Origin: JAFGNV01 sp964612485
Lineage (GTDB): Bacteria; Chloroflexota; Anaerolineae; 4572-78; J111
NCBI GenBank assembly: GCA_964612485.1
Contig: CAZTFF010000028.1
Coordinates: forward strand, 1 to 64,000
Length of the DNA stretch: 64,000 nt
Direction: 5' to 3'
Part shown: piece by piece, positions 1-8,813 of the stretch
How positions within the stretch are numbered: the stretch's first letter is position 1
Layout of the letters: every line of letters starts with the position of its first letter
Translations under genes and position numbers: made by a program
Notes under the pieces: generated by a model
The model's database searches: none
The model's input: only the letters and a program-made list of their open reading frames with translations
Told to the model about the DNA's origin: nothing

Positions 1-711
1 CAAACCATTGGCCGGGTATTGCAGGCCCTGGACGAAGGGCACCTGCTATCCAACCTTTTTGACGAAGAATTTTTCACGGAAAAAAGAGAGTATCGGAAAA
101 ACCCTTTCCCCAGAGAGATTTTGATTTCCCTGTACCGGGTGGTCAGCCAACTCCGCCGGCTGGGGTATACCACGTTGGCTTTAAGCGAAACGCTGGACTC
201 CGGGCAGCTATTCTCCCTGACCGCTCTCAACATGAAAGTGGTGGTGGAGGAAGTAGTGTATGGTTTCCAGATACAAGGGATCAATGGGCGTCTACAAGTT
301 TGCTGCCAAACGGACCATACCCAGATATGGTGGAGCCAGGCCGAGCAGCTAAAAATGGTATTGGAGAGCCTGATCAGTCCCTTGCTTTATTACGCCGTGC
401 CAAACAGTCCCATCACCCTAACCCTGGAAGCGTACCACAGCTACCTGGAACGAGACAACGGCTATCTGCTGGTTTCAATTACCACACCTCATTCCTTTTT
501 CCAGGTGGCCGAGGCTGACCAGCTTTTTATCCGGCCCACGCCCAAACATGCTTTCGAACGATTGAATAGCAGCTTGAACTTAACAGTATCCCGCCAATTA
601 ATAGAGCTTCACGGGGGGCAATTAGAAGCGGAGGCAGGCGATAACGGCCTGTTTACCTTTTGGTTCACCCTGCCCCTGGCTGAAGATAGCCAAGAAAGGC
701 AAATGCTGTAA
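1..711 (+). CDS. Sensor histidine kinase-like protein, C-terminal part (partial, degenerate)
   Basis: The reading frame is open from the first base, so the gene starts before the window. The last ~60 residues resemble the end of a histidine-kinase ATPase domain (SRQLIELHGGQLEAE followed by FTFWFTLPL). A stretch before it resembles the DHp-to-ATPase linker (VVVEEVVYGF). The expected N-box asparagine is missing (LESLISPLLYYA) and no DxGxG G1 box is visible, so ATP binding and kinase activity are doubtful. It may be a sensor or scaffold relic of a two-component protein, but the sensory part is out of view. No partner response regulator is adjacent. Confidence 0.6.
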   Translation, partial: QTIGRVLQALDEGHLLSNLFDEEFFTEKREYRKNPFPREILISLYRVVSQLRRLGYTTLALSETLDSGQLFSLTALNMKVVVEEVVYGFQIQGINGRLQVCCQTDHTQIWWSQAEQLKMVLESLISPLLYYAVPNSPITLTLEAYHSYLERDNGYLLVSITTPHSFFQVAEADQLFIRPTPKHAFERLNSSLNLTVSRQLIELHGGQLEAEAGDNGLFTFWFTLPLAEDSQERQML

Positions 712-770
712 GCAGCCGGTGAGGATACGCCAACCCGGTTTGTAAGTTGATATGTTTATGGAGGAATACT

Positions 771-1142
771 ATGCATAAAGACGTGCATAAACGGAGGAAT
801 GAATTACACAGAAAAACAACCCATTTCTTGCAGCGGCAGGGTATCCGCAGCTATCAGGAGATGCGAGTGCTGCTGTTTTTTTGCCGGCAGCCTGATTTTG
901 CCGGCACCTGTGCCGATTTTTGCGAGCGGCTCTACCTGGGCGATTGCGCTCTTTTAGAACGCATCATCCACCGTTTCAAAAATAACGGTTTGCTCGAGCA
1001 ATGCGACGGCTGCTACAAACTGGCCGATCAACCGGGCCTCAAAACCGAGTTGGACCGGCTGGCCCGGGCCTTTGACGAACCCCTGACCCGCCAGCAGATT
1101 CTGGCGTCGATTTCCCAAACACCCCCCGCCGTCAGCTTATGA
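771..1142 (+). CDS. Small winged-helix-like protein of unknown function
   Basis: A 123-residue basic protein. I chose the ATG at 771 because GGAGG lies 6 bases upstream; an in-frame TTG at 747 has no ribosome site. The pattern of short helices (residues ~20-95) and the segment LERIIHRFKNNGLLEQCDG resemble a MarR-like winged-helix fold in which a recognition helix precedes a beta wing. This is a fold guess and no family was recognised. Its stop overlaps the start of the downstream kinase-like gene (ATGA), so the two are translationally coupled and probably act together. Confidence 0.5.
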   Translation: MHKDVHKRRNELHRKTTHFLQRQGIRSYQEMRVLLFFCRQPDFAGTCADFCERLYLGDCALLERIIHRFKNNGLLEQCDGCYKLADQPGLKTELDRLARAFDEPLTRQQILASISQTPPAVSL

Positions 1143-1993
1143 CCCCCTCAAATCGCCAGGTCGGCAACATCATTATTTCGGGGTTGACGGCCAGCGGCAA
1201 AACCACTCATGCCGGGCTACTGGCCCGTCATTATAACCTGGCCTACCTGTCCGCGTCGCAGACCATGCTGAAACTTGCCGGGCTGCCGGCCCGGCAAGCG
1301 CCCGATTTTTGGATAACCCGCCGAGGCATGGCGCTGGGGCGGCAGGTTGGCTGGGAACAGGTGGACAAGGAAATCCGGCGGGCCGAAGCGCAGTGCCGGC
1401 AAACGGTATTCGACTGCCTCAGCCTGCCCTGGCTCCACCGGCAGAAATGCCTGGTCATCTGGCTGGAGTCCTCCCTGGAATCGCGGGTGATGAAGGCGAT
1501 TGTTTCTCACCGGGGCCAAAATGATCTAACCCCGGCCCAGGTCGAAGCGAAAATCCGCCGCAAAGATCAAACAGCCCGCCGGGAAATCCTGAACCATTAC
1601 CAGATCGACATTTTTCAGGACCGGACGCCCTTTGATCTCATCATCGATACCAGCCGCTTTATAACCGCCCCGGTGGGCATTCGCCGGGAAAGAGCGGGAA
1701 CACCGCTTTGGATGTTTTTCCTGATACTCTTTTTGCTGATCTGGGCGAGTGGTATCTGGATAACGCCCTTTGGCCCGTTGGTGTGGGGCGTGCCCTGGCT
1801 GACGCTTTTGCTGGTAGGGATCATTTTTGCCTTGCTGCTGATGGCGCTACTGCCGCCGCCCCGCCGGCCTCGCACCCCCAGAGAAGCCATCGAGCAAGCC
1901 GAGGCTGAAGAAGAGACAACCTGGGCCATCAGCATATTTTTCTGGCTGCTCGTAATTTTTCTAATCATTGTCATTGTGGTGGGTTATTTGTAA
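1139..1993 (+). CDS. Cytidylate-kinase-like P-loop protein with C-terminal membrane helices
   Basis: 284 residues. The N-terminal ~180 residues form a nucleoside-monophosphate-kinase-like domain with a P-loop (GLTASGKTTHAG, residues ~15-26), an arginine-rich lid-like region (AKIRRKDQTARREI) and a DLIIDTSRF strand typical of the cytidylate-kinase-like family 2. The C-terminal ~100 residues carry three hydrophobic stretches (WMFFLILFLLIWASGIWI, VPWLTLLLVGIIFALLLM and FFWLLVIFLIIVIVVGYL), so the kinase domain is membrane-tethered, which soluble Cmk enzymes are not. It is coupled to the preceding winged-helix-like gene by a 4-base overlap. The substrate is unknown. Confidence 0.65.
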   Translation: MTPSNRQVGNIIISGLTASGKTTHAGLLARHYNLAYLSASQTMLKLAGLPARQAPDFWITRRGMALGRQVGWEQVDKEIRRAEAQCRQTVFDCLSLPWLHRQKCLVIWLESSLESRVMKAIVSHRGQNDLTPAQVEAKIRRKDQTARREILNHYQIDIFQDRTPFDLIIDTSRFITAPVGIRRERAGTPLWMFFLILFLLIWASGIWITPFGPLVWGVPWLTLLLVGIIFALLLMALLPPPRRPRTPREAIEQAEAEEETTWAISIFFWLLVIFLIIVIVVGYL

Positions 1994-2046
1994 AGCGGCT
2001 CTATTGTGAATTACCGGGTAATTTTCTTTATCAAAGTGAGGTAAAC

Positions 2047-4455
2047 ATGAATACAACGCAAAACAACAATTATATCCGTTGGTTTGAAAACCTGGGGTCT
2101 GACGACGTGGGCGTGGTGGGCGGCAAAAACGCCTCCTTGGGCGAGATGCTGCAAACGCTGGCAGAAGCCGGCATCCGCGTACCCGATGGCTTTGCCACCA
2201 CCGCCAGCGCTTACCGGGAATTTTTGCAGGCCAACGATCTGGAAGAAAAGATGCGCTCCCATCTGGATGATCTACGAGACGGAAAGGAATCGTTACAGCA
2301 AGCCGGCAAGGCCATCCGCCGCCTGTTCCGCCGGGCCGAGTTCCCGGAAGCGCTGGAAGACGCCATCCGTAACGCCTACCGGCAGCTTTGCGAGCGATAT
2401 AAACAAGACGAAGTGGACGTGGCCGCCCGCAGCAGCGCCACCGCCGAAGACCTGCCCGAAGCCAGCTTTGCCGGCCAGCAAGAAACCTTTTTGAATATTA
2501 CCGGGGTCGATGAGCTGCTGGACGCCTGCCGCGATTGTTACGCCTCGCTCTTTACCGACCGGGCCATCAGCTACCGCGAAGAGCAGGGTTTTGAACATAC
2601 CCAGGTGGCCCTGTCGGTGGGCGTGCAAAAGATGGTGCGGGCCGATAAGAGTGGTTCCGGCGTGATGTTCACCCTCGATACCGAAACCGGGTTCCCCGAT
2701 GTGGTGGTCATCAACGCCGCCTGGGGTCTGGGAGAAAATGTGGTGCAAGGGGCGGTTACACCCGATGAATACCGGGTGTTCAAACCCAAGTTAGACCAGG
2801 AAAACTTGAAGCCCATCATCGACAAAACCCTGGGCGAAAAAGAGCAAAAGATGGTCTACACCTCGGGCGGCAGTCAAACCACCAAAAATGTGGACACCTC
2901 CACTCAAGAGCGCCAATCGTTTGTGCTGGACGATGAGGAGATCTTGCAGTTGGGCCGCTGGGCCGCTGCCATCGAGCAGCATTACGATAAGCCGATGGAC
3001 ATCGAGTGGGCCAAAGACGGTGAAAGCGGCGATCTGTTCATTGTGCAGGCCCGCCCGGAAACGGTGCAGTCGCAAAAAGAAGCCGGCTCGCTCAAAACAT
3101 ACCGGCTGAAAGAAGAAAGTGAACCCCTGCTCACCGGGCTGGCCATTGGCCAGGCCATTGCCGCCGGCAAAGCGTGCGTCATCAAAAGCGCCGACGAAAT
3201 GGATCAATTCGAAGATGGGGCCGTTTTGGTGACCGGCATGACCGACCCCGACTGGGTGCCGATCATGAAACGGGCCGCCGGCATTGTCACCGACTACGGC
3301 GGGCGCACTTCCCACGCGGCCATTGTCAGCCGCGAGTTGGGCGTGGCCGCGGTGGTGGGCACGGAAAAGGCCACCCAGGTGTTGGACGACGAACAAGACA
3401 TCACGCTCTCCTGCGCCGAAGGCGAGCAGGGCTATATTTACGACGGCCTGCTTGATTTTGAGGCGGAAGAGATAGATTTGCAGGATGTGCCGGAAACCCA
3501 AACTCAACTGATGATGAACATTGCCAGCCCGGACGCCGCGTTTCGCTGGTGGCGGCTGCCCTGCCGGGGCATTGGGCTGGCTCGCATGGAATTTATCATC
3601 AACAACGTCATCAAAATTCACCCCCTGGCCCTGATCCGGTTTGACCAGGTTGAAGACAAAGCGGCCCGGCAGGAGATCGAAGAACTGACCCACCGCTATG
3701 AAGACAAAAGCGAATACTTTGTGGATCACCTGGCGCGGGGCATTGCCAAAATTGCCGCCTCCCAATACCCGGAGCGGGTCATTGTGCGCTTGAGCGATTT
3801 CAAAACCAACGAGTACGCCGATTTGATCGGCGGCGCCCAATTCGAGCCAAGCGAAGAAAATCCCATGCTCGGCTTCCGGGGCGCATCCCGCTACTACAGC
3901 GAGCATTACCGGGACGGCTTCAGCCTGGAGTGCCGGGCCATCAAGCGCGCGCGCGAGGAGATGGGCCTGGATAACGTGGTGGTCATGATCCCCTTCTGCC
4001 GCACCGTGGCGGAAGCCGACCGGGTGCTGGAGGTGATGGCCGGCAACGGCCTGAAACGGGGACAAGACGGCCTGGAGGTTTACATTATGGGCGAAGTCCC
4101 TTCCAATGTGATCCTGGCCGATCAATTTGGCCAGCGGGTTGACGGTTTCTCGATTGGCACCAACGATCTGACCCAGCTGGTGCTGGGCGTAGACCGCGAC
4201 TCCGAGGAGTTGTCCGACTTGTTTGACGAGCGTAACGAGGCCGTAAAACAGGCCGTAAAAAACCTGATTGAAAAAGCCCACAACTGTGGCTGCACCATCG
4301 GCATCTGCGGCCAGGCCCCCAGCGACTACCCGGGTTTTGCCGCCTTTCTGGTTGAATCCGGCATCGACACCATCTCCCTGAACCCCGACAGCGTCATCAC
4401 CGTGAAAAAACGGGTGGCCGAGGTAGAGGAAGGAGGACTTATAAAAAATAAATGA
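2047..4455 (+). CDS. ppsA: Phosphoenolpyruvate synthase (pyruvate, water dikinase)
   Basis: 802 residues, the usual length. It converts pyruvate, ATP and water to PEP, AMP and phosphate, a gluconeogenic step in the cytoplasm. The N-terminal ATP-grasp domain (residues ~10-340) has GGKNASLGEML, RSSATAEDLPEASFAGQQ and WGLGENVVQG. The swivelling phosphohistidine domain has GGRTSHAAIVSRELG with the catalytic His near residue 423. The C-terminal PEP/pyruvate barrel has GIGLARMEFI, GEVPSNVILADQF, SIGTNDLTQLVLGVDRDS and the catalytic-cysteine region TIGICGQAPSDYP. GAGG lies just before the ATG. The stop overlaps a truncated downstream gene. Confidence 0.95.
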   Translation: MNTTQNNNYIRWFENLGSDDVGVVGGKNASLGEMLQTLAEAGIRVPDGFATTASAYREFLQANDLEEKMRSHLDDLRDGKESLQQAGKAIRRLFRRAEFPEALEDAIRNAYRQLCERYKQDEVDVAARSSATAEDLPEASFAGQQETFLNITGVDELLDACRDCYASLFTDRAISYREEQGFEHTQVALSVGVQKMVRADKSGSGVMFTLDTETGFPDVVVINAAWGLGENVVQGAVTPDEYRVFKPKLDQENLKPIIDKTLGEKEQKMVYTSGGSQTTKNVDTSTQERQSFVLDDEEILQLGRWAAAIEQHYDKPMDIEWAKDGESGDLFIVQARPETVQSQKEAGSLKTYRLKEESEPLLTGLAIGQAIAAGKACVIKSADEMDQFEDGAVLVTGMTDPDWVPIMKRAAGIVTDYGGRTSHAAIVSRELGVAAVVGTEKATQVLDDEQDITLSCAEGEQGYIYDGLLDFEAEEIDLQDVPETQTQLMMNIASPDAAFRWWRLPCRGIGLARMEFIINNVIKIHPLALIRFDQVEDKAARQEIEELTHRYEDKSEYFVDHLARGIAKIAASQYPERVIVRLSDFKTNEYADLIGGAQFEPSEENPMLGFRGASRYYSEHYRDGFSLECRAIKRAREEMGLDNVVVMIPFCRTVAEADRVLEVMAGNGLKRGQDGLEVYIMGEVPSNVILADQFGQRVDGFSIGTNDLTQLVLGVDRDSEELSDLFDERNEAVKQAVKNLIEKAHNCGCTIGICGQAPSDYPGFAAFLVESGIDTISLNPDSVITVKKRVAEVEEGGLIKNK

Positions 4456-4655
4456 AACTCACATTCCTGGGCACGCGGGGCTACATCGAGGCCAAAACCC
4501 GCCGCCACCGGCAGCACAGCGCGCTGCTGGTGGCCTACAATGGGCAGCAGGTGATGGTGGATTGTGGTGAAGATTGCTCACGATGGGATGGAGAAAATTT
4601 TAAGATCATAATGAAGAGTTGGTCCAATGACAAACCAAGAACCAAGACAAAATGA
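4452..4655 (+). pseudogene. Truncated MBL-fold (RNase Z-like) hydrolase, N-terminal fragment only
   Basis: The first ~45 residues (MKLTFLGTRGYIEAKTRRHR, then VMVDCGED) match the start of metallo-beta-lactamase-fold hydrolases of the RNase Z-like type. The metal-binding HxHxDH motif and everything after it are missing. The frame continues for ~22 unrelated residues and ends inside the start of the next gene. The ATG overlaps the ppsA stop (ATGA), so it was once the last gene of that transcript. The break lies near 4570-4580. Either a real deletion or an assembly join would explain it. Confidence 0.7.
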
Positions 4656-5262
4656 AGAAGGGCGGTTGGTCCACGTATCGGTCGATTCGGCCACGCCGGA
4701 AGGTAATTTACAGATTCCGACCAACGCCGCCGGGGTGGTACTGTTTGCTCACGGCAGCGGCAGCAGCCGGCACAGCCCCCGCAATCGTTTTGTGGCCCAA
4801 ACCCTGAACGAAGGCGGGCTGGCTACGTTGCTGATCGATTTATTGACCTCGGAAGAAGAAACCATCGATCAGCCCACCCGGCAGCTAAGGTTTGACATCG
4901 ACTTTCTGGCCGAGCGGCTCATCGGAGCCACGGATTGGCTAAAGGAAAATGCGGATACGCAGTCCCTTGAAATTGGCTACTTTGGCTCCAGCACGGGCGC
5001 GGCGGCGGCGCTGAAGGCTGCGCCCCATCGTTCGGAAGACATCCGGGCCATTGTCTCCCGTGGCGGTCGCCCCGATCTGGCCGGGGCGCTCATTGCCGCC
5101 CTGCCCACGTTGATCGTCTATATAATCTTGGGCCGTTTTTTTTATTCGAGGCCTATTGGCCGGTTCTGTAAAGGGCTAAAGGAAACGATTTTTTGGACCT
5201 GCACAAAAATCTCTTTTTCAACCTGCGGACGGAAGGGCTGCTCTTCTTCGCCCGCTACGTAG
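4627..5262 (+). pseudogene. Dienelactone-hydrolase-like alpha/beta hydrolase, C-terminally truncated
   Basis: The first ~165 residues are a typical alpha/beta hydrolase: GVVLFAHGSGSSRHSPRNRF is the oxyanion-hole region, GYFGSSTGAAAAL the nucleophile elbow with catalytic Ser, and VSRGGRPDLAGA follows. Such proteins often accompany or are fused to phosphoribosyltransferases. Homology stops near position 5120 at PTLIV, just before the catalytic Asp and His would appear. The remaining frame only reads through the antisense of the next gene, so activity is unlikely. Two truncations within 600 bases of each other suggest a local rearrangement or misassembly. Confidence 0.7.
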
Positions 5263-5546
5263 CCGTTCAGCATGCCCACTTCTTCCATATCGATCACCCG
5301 GCCAAAAAGCTGATAACCGCGCTCCAAAACATCATCCCAAACGACAACAGCCAGCTGCGGGTTCTGATGCAGGTTGACCGTGATCTGGGGCCACGTCCAC
5401 TCTCTCAAAACGAGTTGTTCGTTCTCCGAGAGCGCCAGCTCACCGCCCATGGCCAGAAAAGGCAGACCGTTGGCATCGGCGGTAGCCATAAGAATCTGCG
5501 CGCCATTATCAGCCAGCCTGATTGCCTCTTTCAATTTTACTGTCAT
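5142..5546 (-). CDS. Pyridoxamine 5'-phosphate oxidase-like flavin-binding protein
   Basis: 134 residues, one split-barrel domain of the PNPOx-like family, which binds FMN, F420 or heme. Supporting segments are ILMATADANGLPFLAMG at the start, LREWTWPQITVNLHQNPQLAVVVWD in the middle and a second barrel strand YQLFGRVID. The ATG follows AAAGG in the transcript. The gene converges on the truncated hydrolase, whose frame runs into it. The substrate is not predictable; many members are stress-related or low-potential flavin reductases. Confidence 0.7.
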   Translation of the reverse strand: MTVKLKEAIRLADNGAQILMATADANGLPFLAMGGELALSENEQLVLREWTWPQITVNLHQNPQLAVVVWDDVLERGYQLFGRVIDMEEVGMLNGYVAGEEEQPFRPQVEKEIFVQVQKIVSFSPLQNRPIGLE

Positions 5547-5705
5547 TTTATACCTTTCGCAAAAAATGAATTTAGCCCGCCTGACGCCGATAGCGGTTAT
5601 CAGGAGGTGAAGATTTTTTGTCAGATGATACGATGATACAAAAAAACACGTAACTGCTTCCGAACGATTGGATAGCGGTTACGTGAAATTGCATAAATAG
5701 GTTCA

Positions 5706-5750
5706 GATCCAAATTCTGCAAGACCTGTCAGGTCTTGCAGAATTTGGATC
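5706..5750. repeat. Perfect 45-bp palindrome of the CCTGTCAGG dispersed repeat family
   Basis: Two 22-base arms are exact inverse complements around a single central T at 5728. The core is AGACCTG-T-CAGGTCT. It sits in the 259-base space between two minus-strand genes, just after the stop of the gene at 5806-7314, so it could act as its transcription terminator or RNA-end stabiliser. Related copies occur at 17174-17320, 18512-18552 and 53674-53692, and the AATTTGGATCCAYTGAG flank is shared with 17301-17318. A second small inverted repeat (CACGTAAC/GTTACGTG, 5647-5685) lies beside it. Confidence 0.8.
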
Positions 5751-5805
5751 CATTGAGACTCTTTTTGCCTCTCTGTTACAAAAAATTTACGCAATGCGTG
5801 CGGTT

Positions 5806-7314
5806 CTAACCCTCTTCTGAACTGCCTCGGAACTGTTTTAACCAGCCCTCGACTTGACGCCCGGCGAGATCACGCGCGCCCAAACCAAAAGCCAGGGCAA
5901 TAGCCACCGCGACAGCGCCCAGTAACAGGCCAAAGGCCAGGTTGACAATATCTTCGGCCACATCCATCTGACGGAGCGCCATGGTCGTGGCTAAGACAAT
6001 AATGGACAACCGCGCGGCCTGGGCCAGAAGAGCCGTATTTGTTCTGACCGTATTGGTGATCACATTATGGGCCAGATTGGCCAGATACAACCCCAGGCCA
6101 AAGACGATGAGACCCAAAATAACCTGCCCGGCAAAGGCCAGAAATTCGGCTACCAGATCGGCCATAATGCCAAAGCCCAGCAATTGGGCCGCCTCTATCG
6201 TAGCAAACAGCATCAGCCCGATCAACACCAAATAGCCCACAATTTCGGAAGGCGTTCGCTGCCCGGCTTGAGGTTCACGGCCCAAACCGATCAGAGATAG
6301 AACTCGATCAAAACCAATGCTGCTCAGAACATTGGTTACCAGCCCGGCCACCAGCCGACCGATCAGATAAGTAATCCCTAACACCAGCATGGCCCCAAAG
6401 ATAGCGGGAACCGCATTCAACAGCGTATTGAGCATGCCGGTCGCTGGGCCGGAAATCGCTTCAACTTGCAGCGCTTGCAAGCCGGCAATGATAACCGGAA
6501 TGAGTACCAGAGCGTACACCACCGTGCCGATAATGTCGGATAAGGTCTGTTCGCCCACAACTCTGTTCAGGCCAACACGTTCGCCTAATTGATCCGTGCC
6601 CAGGCTGGATAACAGGCCGGTAACGATTTGCCGGATGATGCGGGCCACAAACCAACCCACCAGCACAATGAGGGCAGCTCCCAACAAATTGGGCAGATAG
6701 GTGAGCAATCTGTCGATCATGCCCTGCACCGGGTCTAACAACCCCTGCATATTCAAGGCTCCTAACACAGCCGGTAAGAACAACAGAAATACAAACCAGT
6801 AGGCAACATTAGCCAGCGATTCGCTCAGGCGAACCCGGCCCGTTTCTTCCAATTCGGCCTCACTGGTTAATCGTTCTTCCAATTTGGTGGCCTGAATACC
6901 TTTGGAAACAATGAATTTCAAACCGGCGGCGATGATCCAGGCCACAAATAACAACGCCCCGCCTGCCAACAGATTGGGAATATAAGCAAAAACAATATTC
7001 AACAAATTATTGAGCGGTTCGGTGATAATAGTTAAACCCAGGGCTTGAAAGAAAGCCACCAGCACAAAGATCATCAAAATGTAGAAAATTACTTTGCCCA
7101 CCGTATTTTCTATTTGATACTCGCTCCCCTCTTTATCCATCCCGGCCCACGCTGCAATGCGATTATCGAGGGTGGTACGTTTCAATAGTCCCCGGACAAT
7201 CGCCGCGATAATCCAGGCCACCAGCCATCCAAGAATCAGGATAACCAGCGCGCCAACCAGGCTTGGTACATAGTTACCAAGTGTTACAGCAAGTTGTTCA
7301 TAAAGCTGTTGCAT
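5806..7314 (-). CDS. Mechanosensitive-channel-type membrane protein with repeated TM-helix modules
   Basis: 502 residues, almost entirely membrane helices. The pattern VPSLVGALVILILGWLVAWI, then an amphipathic RGLLKRTTLDNRIA, recurs three or four times (LPNLLGAALIVLVGWFVARI; VPAIFGAMLVLGITYLIGRL). This is the conserved TM-helix module of small-conductance mechanosensitive channel relatives. No C-terminal MscS beta domain is visible, so it may be an osmotic-stress channel or a membrane scaffold. AGGAGAG lies 6-7 bases before the ATG. A strong promoter with TATAAT at 7483-7488 and an activator box array serve it through a ~160-base leader. Confidence 0.7.
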   Translation of the reverse strand: MQQLYEQLAVTLGNYVPSLVGALVILILGWLVAWIIAAIVRGLLKRTTLDNRIAAWAGMDKEGSEYQIENTVGKVIFYILMIFVLVAFFQALGLTIITEPLNNLLNIVFAYIPNLLAGGALLFVAWIIAAGLKFIVSKGIQATKLEERLTSEAELEETGRVRLSESLANVAYWFVFLLFLPAVLGALNMQGLLDPVQGMIDRLLTYLPNLLGAALIVLVGWFVARIIRQIVTGLLSSLGTDQLGERVGLNRVVGEQTLSDIIGTVVYALVLIPVIIAGLQALQVEAISGPATGMLNTLLNAVPAIFGAMLVLGITYLIGRLVAGLVTNVLSSIGFDRVLSLIGLGREPQAGQRTPSEIVGYLVLIGLMLFATIEAAQLLGFGIMADLVAEFLAFAGQVILGLIVFGLGLYLANLAHNVITNTVRTNTALLAQAARLSIIVLATTMALRQMDVAEDIVNLAFGLLLGAVAVAIALAFGLGARDLAGRQVEGWLKQFRGSSEEG

Positions 7315-7410
7315 AGTTTTTCTCTCCTTTGAAATATGATTTAGTTGATTTTAGAAATATTTCTATTGTGCCCATATCTTTCTTACAAAGTAAATTTATA
7401 ACCGTTCGAC

Positions 7411-7430
7411 TTACGGATGAATATCCGTAA
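7411..7430 (-). other. Leader hairpin upstream of the mechanosensitive-channel-type gene
   Basis: TTACGGAT-GAAT-ATCCGTAA forms a perfect 8-bp stem with a 4-base loop in the 5' leader of the gene at 5806-7314. A run of nine G lies next to it at 7436-7444, a possible slippage site. No T-run follows, so it is not a plain terminator. Its role is unknown. Confidence 0.45.
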
Positions 7431-7482
7431 CCATTGGGGGGGGGAAGTGAACGTTTATATGGTCTTATGTGGGAACACCTCC

Positions 7483-7574
7483 ATTATAACGGCTAGGCCT
7501 GCTAATTGACTATACTAATTCGGGTAGTTTTTGTATTTCAGTTGGGTTATCTTTTTATAGCTTAAGTGGGTTAT
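7483..7574 (-). promoter_or_regulatory. Box-type promoter for the mechanosensitive-channel-type gene
   Basis: On the minus strand: -10 TATAAT at 7488-7483, an 18-bp spacer, -35-like TAGTCA at 7512-7507, and the box ACTACCC-N3-ATTAGTATAG abutting it (7528-7510). Further box copies start with GGGTTAT at 7544 and 7568 (plus-strand coordinates), 22 and 24 bases away. With 7715-7762 this accounts for most of the 491-base gene-free region between 7314 and 7806. I see no RNA gene there. Confidence 0.65.
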
Positions 7575-7694
7575 TTATTCCGGGCAGTTATTGCCTATCA
7601 GGTTTATTTGCCCGATTTGCCCGAAACAGGGGCTTGAATCTACCAGTTCAATGCGCCTGCCGCCCCTGATCGGGTGAGAACAGGGTTAGATAAG

Positions 7695-7762
7695 ATCACT
7701 CAGGTTAGCACGTCAAAATCACCCACTTTAGTGTAGTCAGGATTGGCTAAAACCGGTATGAT
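7695..7762 (+). promoter_or_regulatory. Box-type promoter for the sulfurtransferase gene
   Basis: The box ATCACCC-N3-TTAGTGTAG (7718-7736) overlaps a -35-like TAGTCA (7734-7739). A 17-bp spacer separates it from -10 TATGAT (7757-7762). A second, weaker box copy begins at 7695 (ATCACTCAGGTTAG), exactly 23 bases upstream. Transcription would start near 7769, giving a ~37-base leader. Confidence 0.65.
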
Positions 7763-7805
7763 AATAGCCAAAATCAAACCAGGTTGATCTATCAGGAGAA
7801 ATTTC

Positions 7806-8813
7806 TTGTTTTATCAAAAACTCAGTTTCATGCCAAAGCAACTCATTGTTCTCATCATCATCGTGATGTTGAGCTTGATGGGCTGCGTGGGGGAAGAAAC
7901 CTCTTCTACCCGGCCAAATGCCAACGAAGCTTATCCCAACGCCAGGCTGTTGGTGGATACAAGCTGGCTGACCGACCATCTGGATGATTCCCAGGTGCGG
8001 CTGATCGACGTGCGGGACCCGGCGGCCTACGCCCAGGGGCACCTGCCGGGCGCGGCCAACATCCCCACCGGCGACATCGCCTCAACCGTTAACGGGATTC
8101 CCATGGAGTTTGACCGGAACGATGTAGAAACCGCCTTGAGCCGGGCCGGCCTGACACCGGAAATGACCGTTGTTGTCTACGATAACCTGGGCATGATGAA
8201 TGCCGCCCGCATGTTTTGGACCCTGGAATACGTAGGGCATCAAGATGCGCGGCTGCTCGATGGCGGCTGGAACGCCTGGATTGGCAGCGATGGGGAAACT
8301 ACCACCCAATCCCCCACTTTTGAAACAAGCAGTTACCCGATCCGCCTGGAGGCCGCCAAATTGATCACGGCGGAAGAACTGTTATCCCGTTTGGATGATC
8401 CTGGAACCATCATCGTCGACGCGCGCTCGCCGCAGGAGTACACGGGCGAGGTAAAACTGGCCGAGCGCGGCGGGCATATTCCCGGCGCGGCCAACCTGGT
8501 CTGGCTGGATATGCTGCAAGGCGGCGACACGGTTTATACCATCGACGAGAATTGGGTGGCCGAACTGGCCGATGAGGATGTCGAGTACTTCAAACCTGCC
8601 GGCGAGATCGAGGCCATTCTGGCCGGTCTCGACATCACGCCGGACAAGGAGATCGTCACCTACTGCCAGACATTTTGGCGGGGCGCGCATCTCTATTTTG
8701 CGCTGCGGCTGATGGGGTTTGACCGGGTGCGGGGCTACGACGGCTCCTGGGTGGAATGGGGCAATCGCCCGGACCTGCCCGTGGTCACCGGCCCGCAGCC
8801 CGGTACCGACTGA
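7806..8813 (+). CDS. Lipoprotein sulfurtransferase with two rhodanese domains
   Basis: 335 residues, probably exported and anchored: a hydrophobic signal LIVLIIIVMLSLMGC ends in a lipobox cysteine. Two rhodanese domains follow. The first (VRLIDVRDPAAYAQGHLPGA) lacks the catalytic Cys, having VVYDNLGMMN at that loop. The second (IIVDARSPQEYTGE, HIPGAANL) carries it in TYCQTFWRGAH. This is the architecture of thiosulfate or 3-mercaptopyruvate sulfurtransferases. I chose the TTG start because AGGAG lies 7 bases before it; an ATG at 7830 would shorten the signal. The extracytoplasmic location suggests sulfur-compound detoxification. Confidence 0.85.
   Translation: MFYQKLSFMPKQLIVLIIIVMLSLMGCVGEETSSTRPNANEAYPNARLLVDTSWLTDHLDDSQVRLIDVRDPAAYAQGHLPGAANIPTGDIASTVNGIPMEFDRNDVETALSRAGLTPEMTVVVYDNLGMMNAARMFWTLEYVGHQDARLLDGGWNAWIGSDGETTTQSPTFETSSYPIRLEAAKLITAEELLSRLDDPGTIIVDARSPQEYTGEVKLAERGGHIPGAANLVWLDMLQGGDTVYTIDENWVAELADEDVEYFKPAGEIEAILAGLDITPDKEIVTYCQTFWRGAHLYFALRLMGFDRVRGYDGSWVEWGNRPDLPVVTGPQPGTD

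Noticed and set aside
2016..2034. Box-like GGGTAATTTTCTTTATC upstream of ppsA
   Set aside because: It faces the wrong strand and has no partner box or -10 at the expected distances.
2791..4281. Long antisense open frame (496 codons) opposite ppsA
   Set aside because: It is the mirror of a high-GC coding region; the protein is repetitive and matches no family while the sense strand is clearly PEP synthase.
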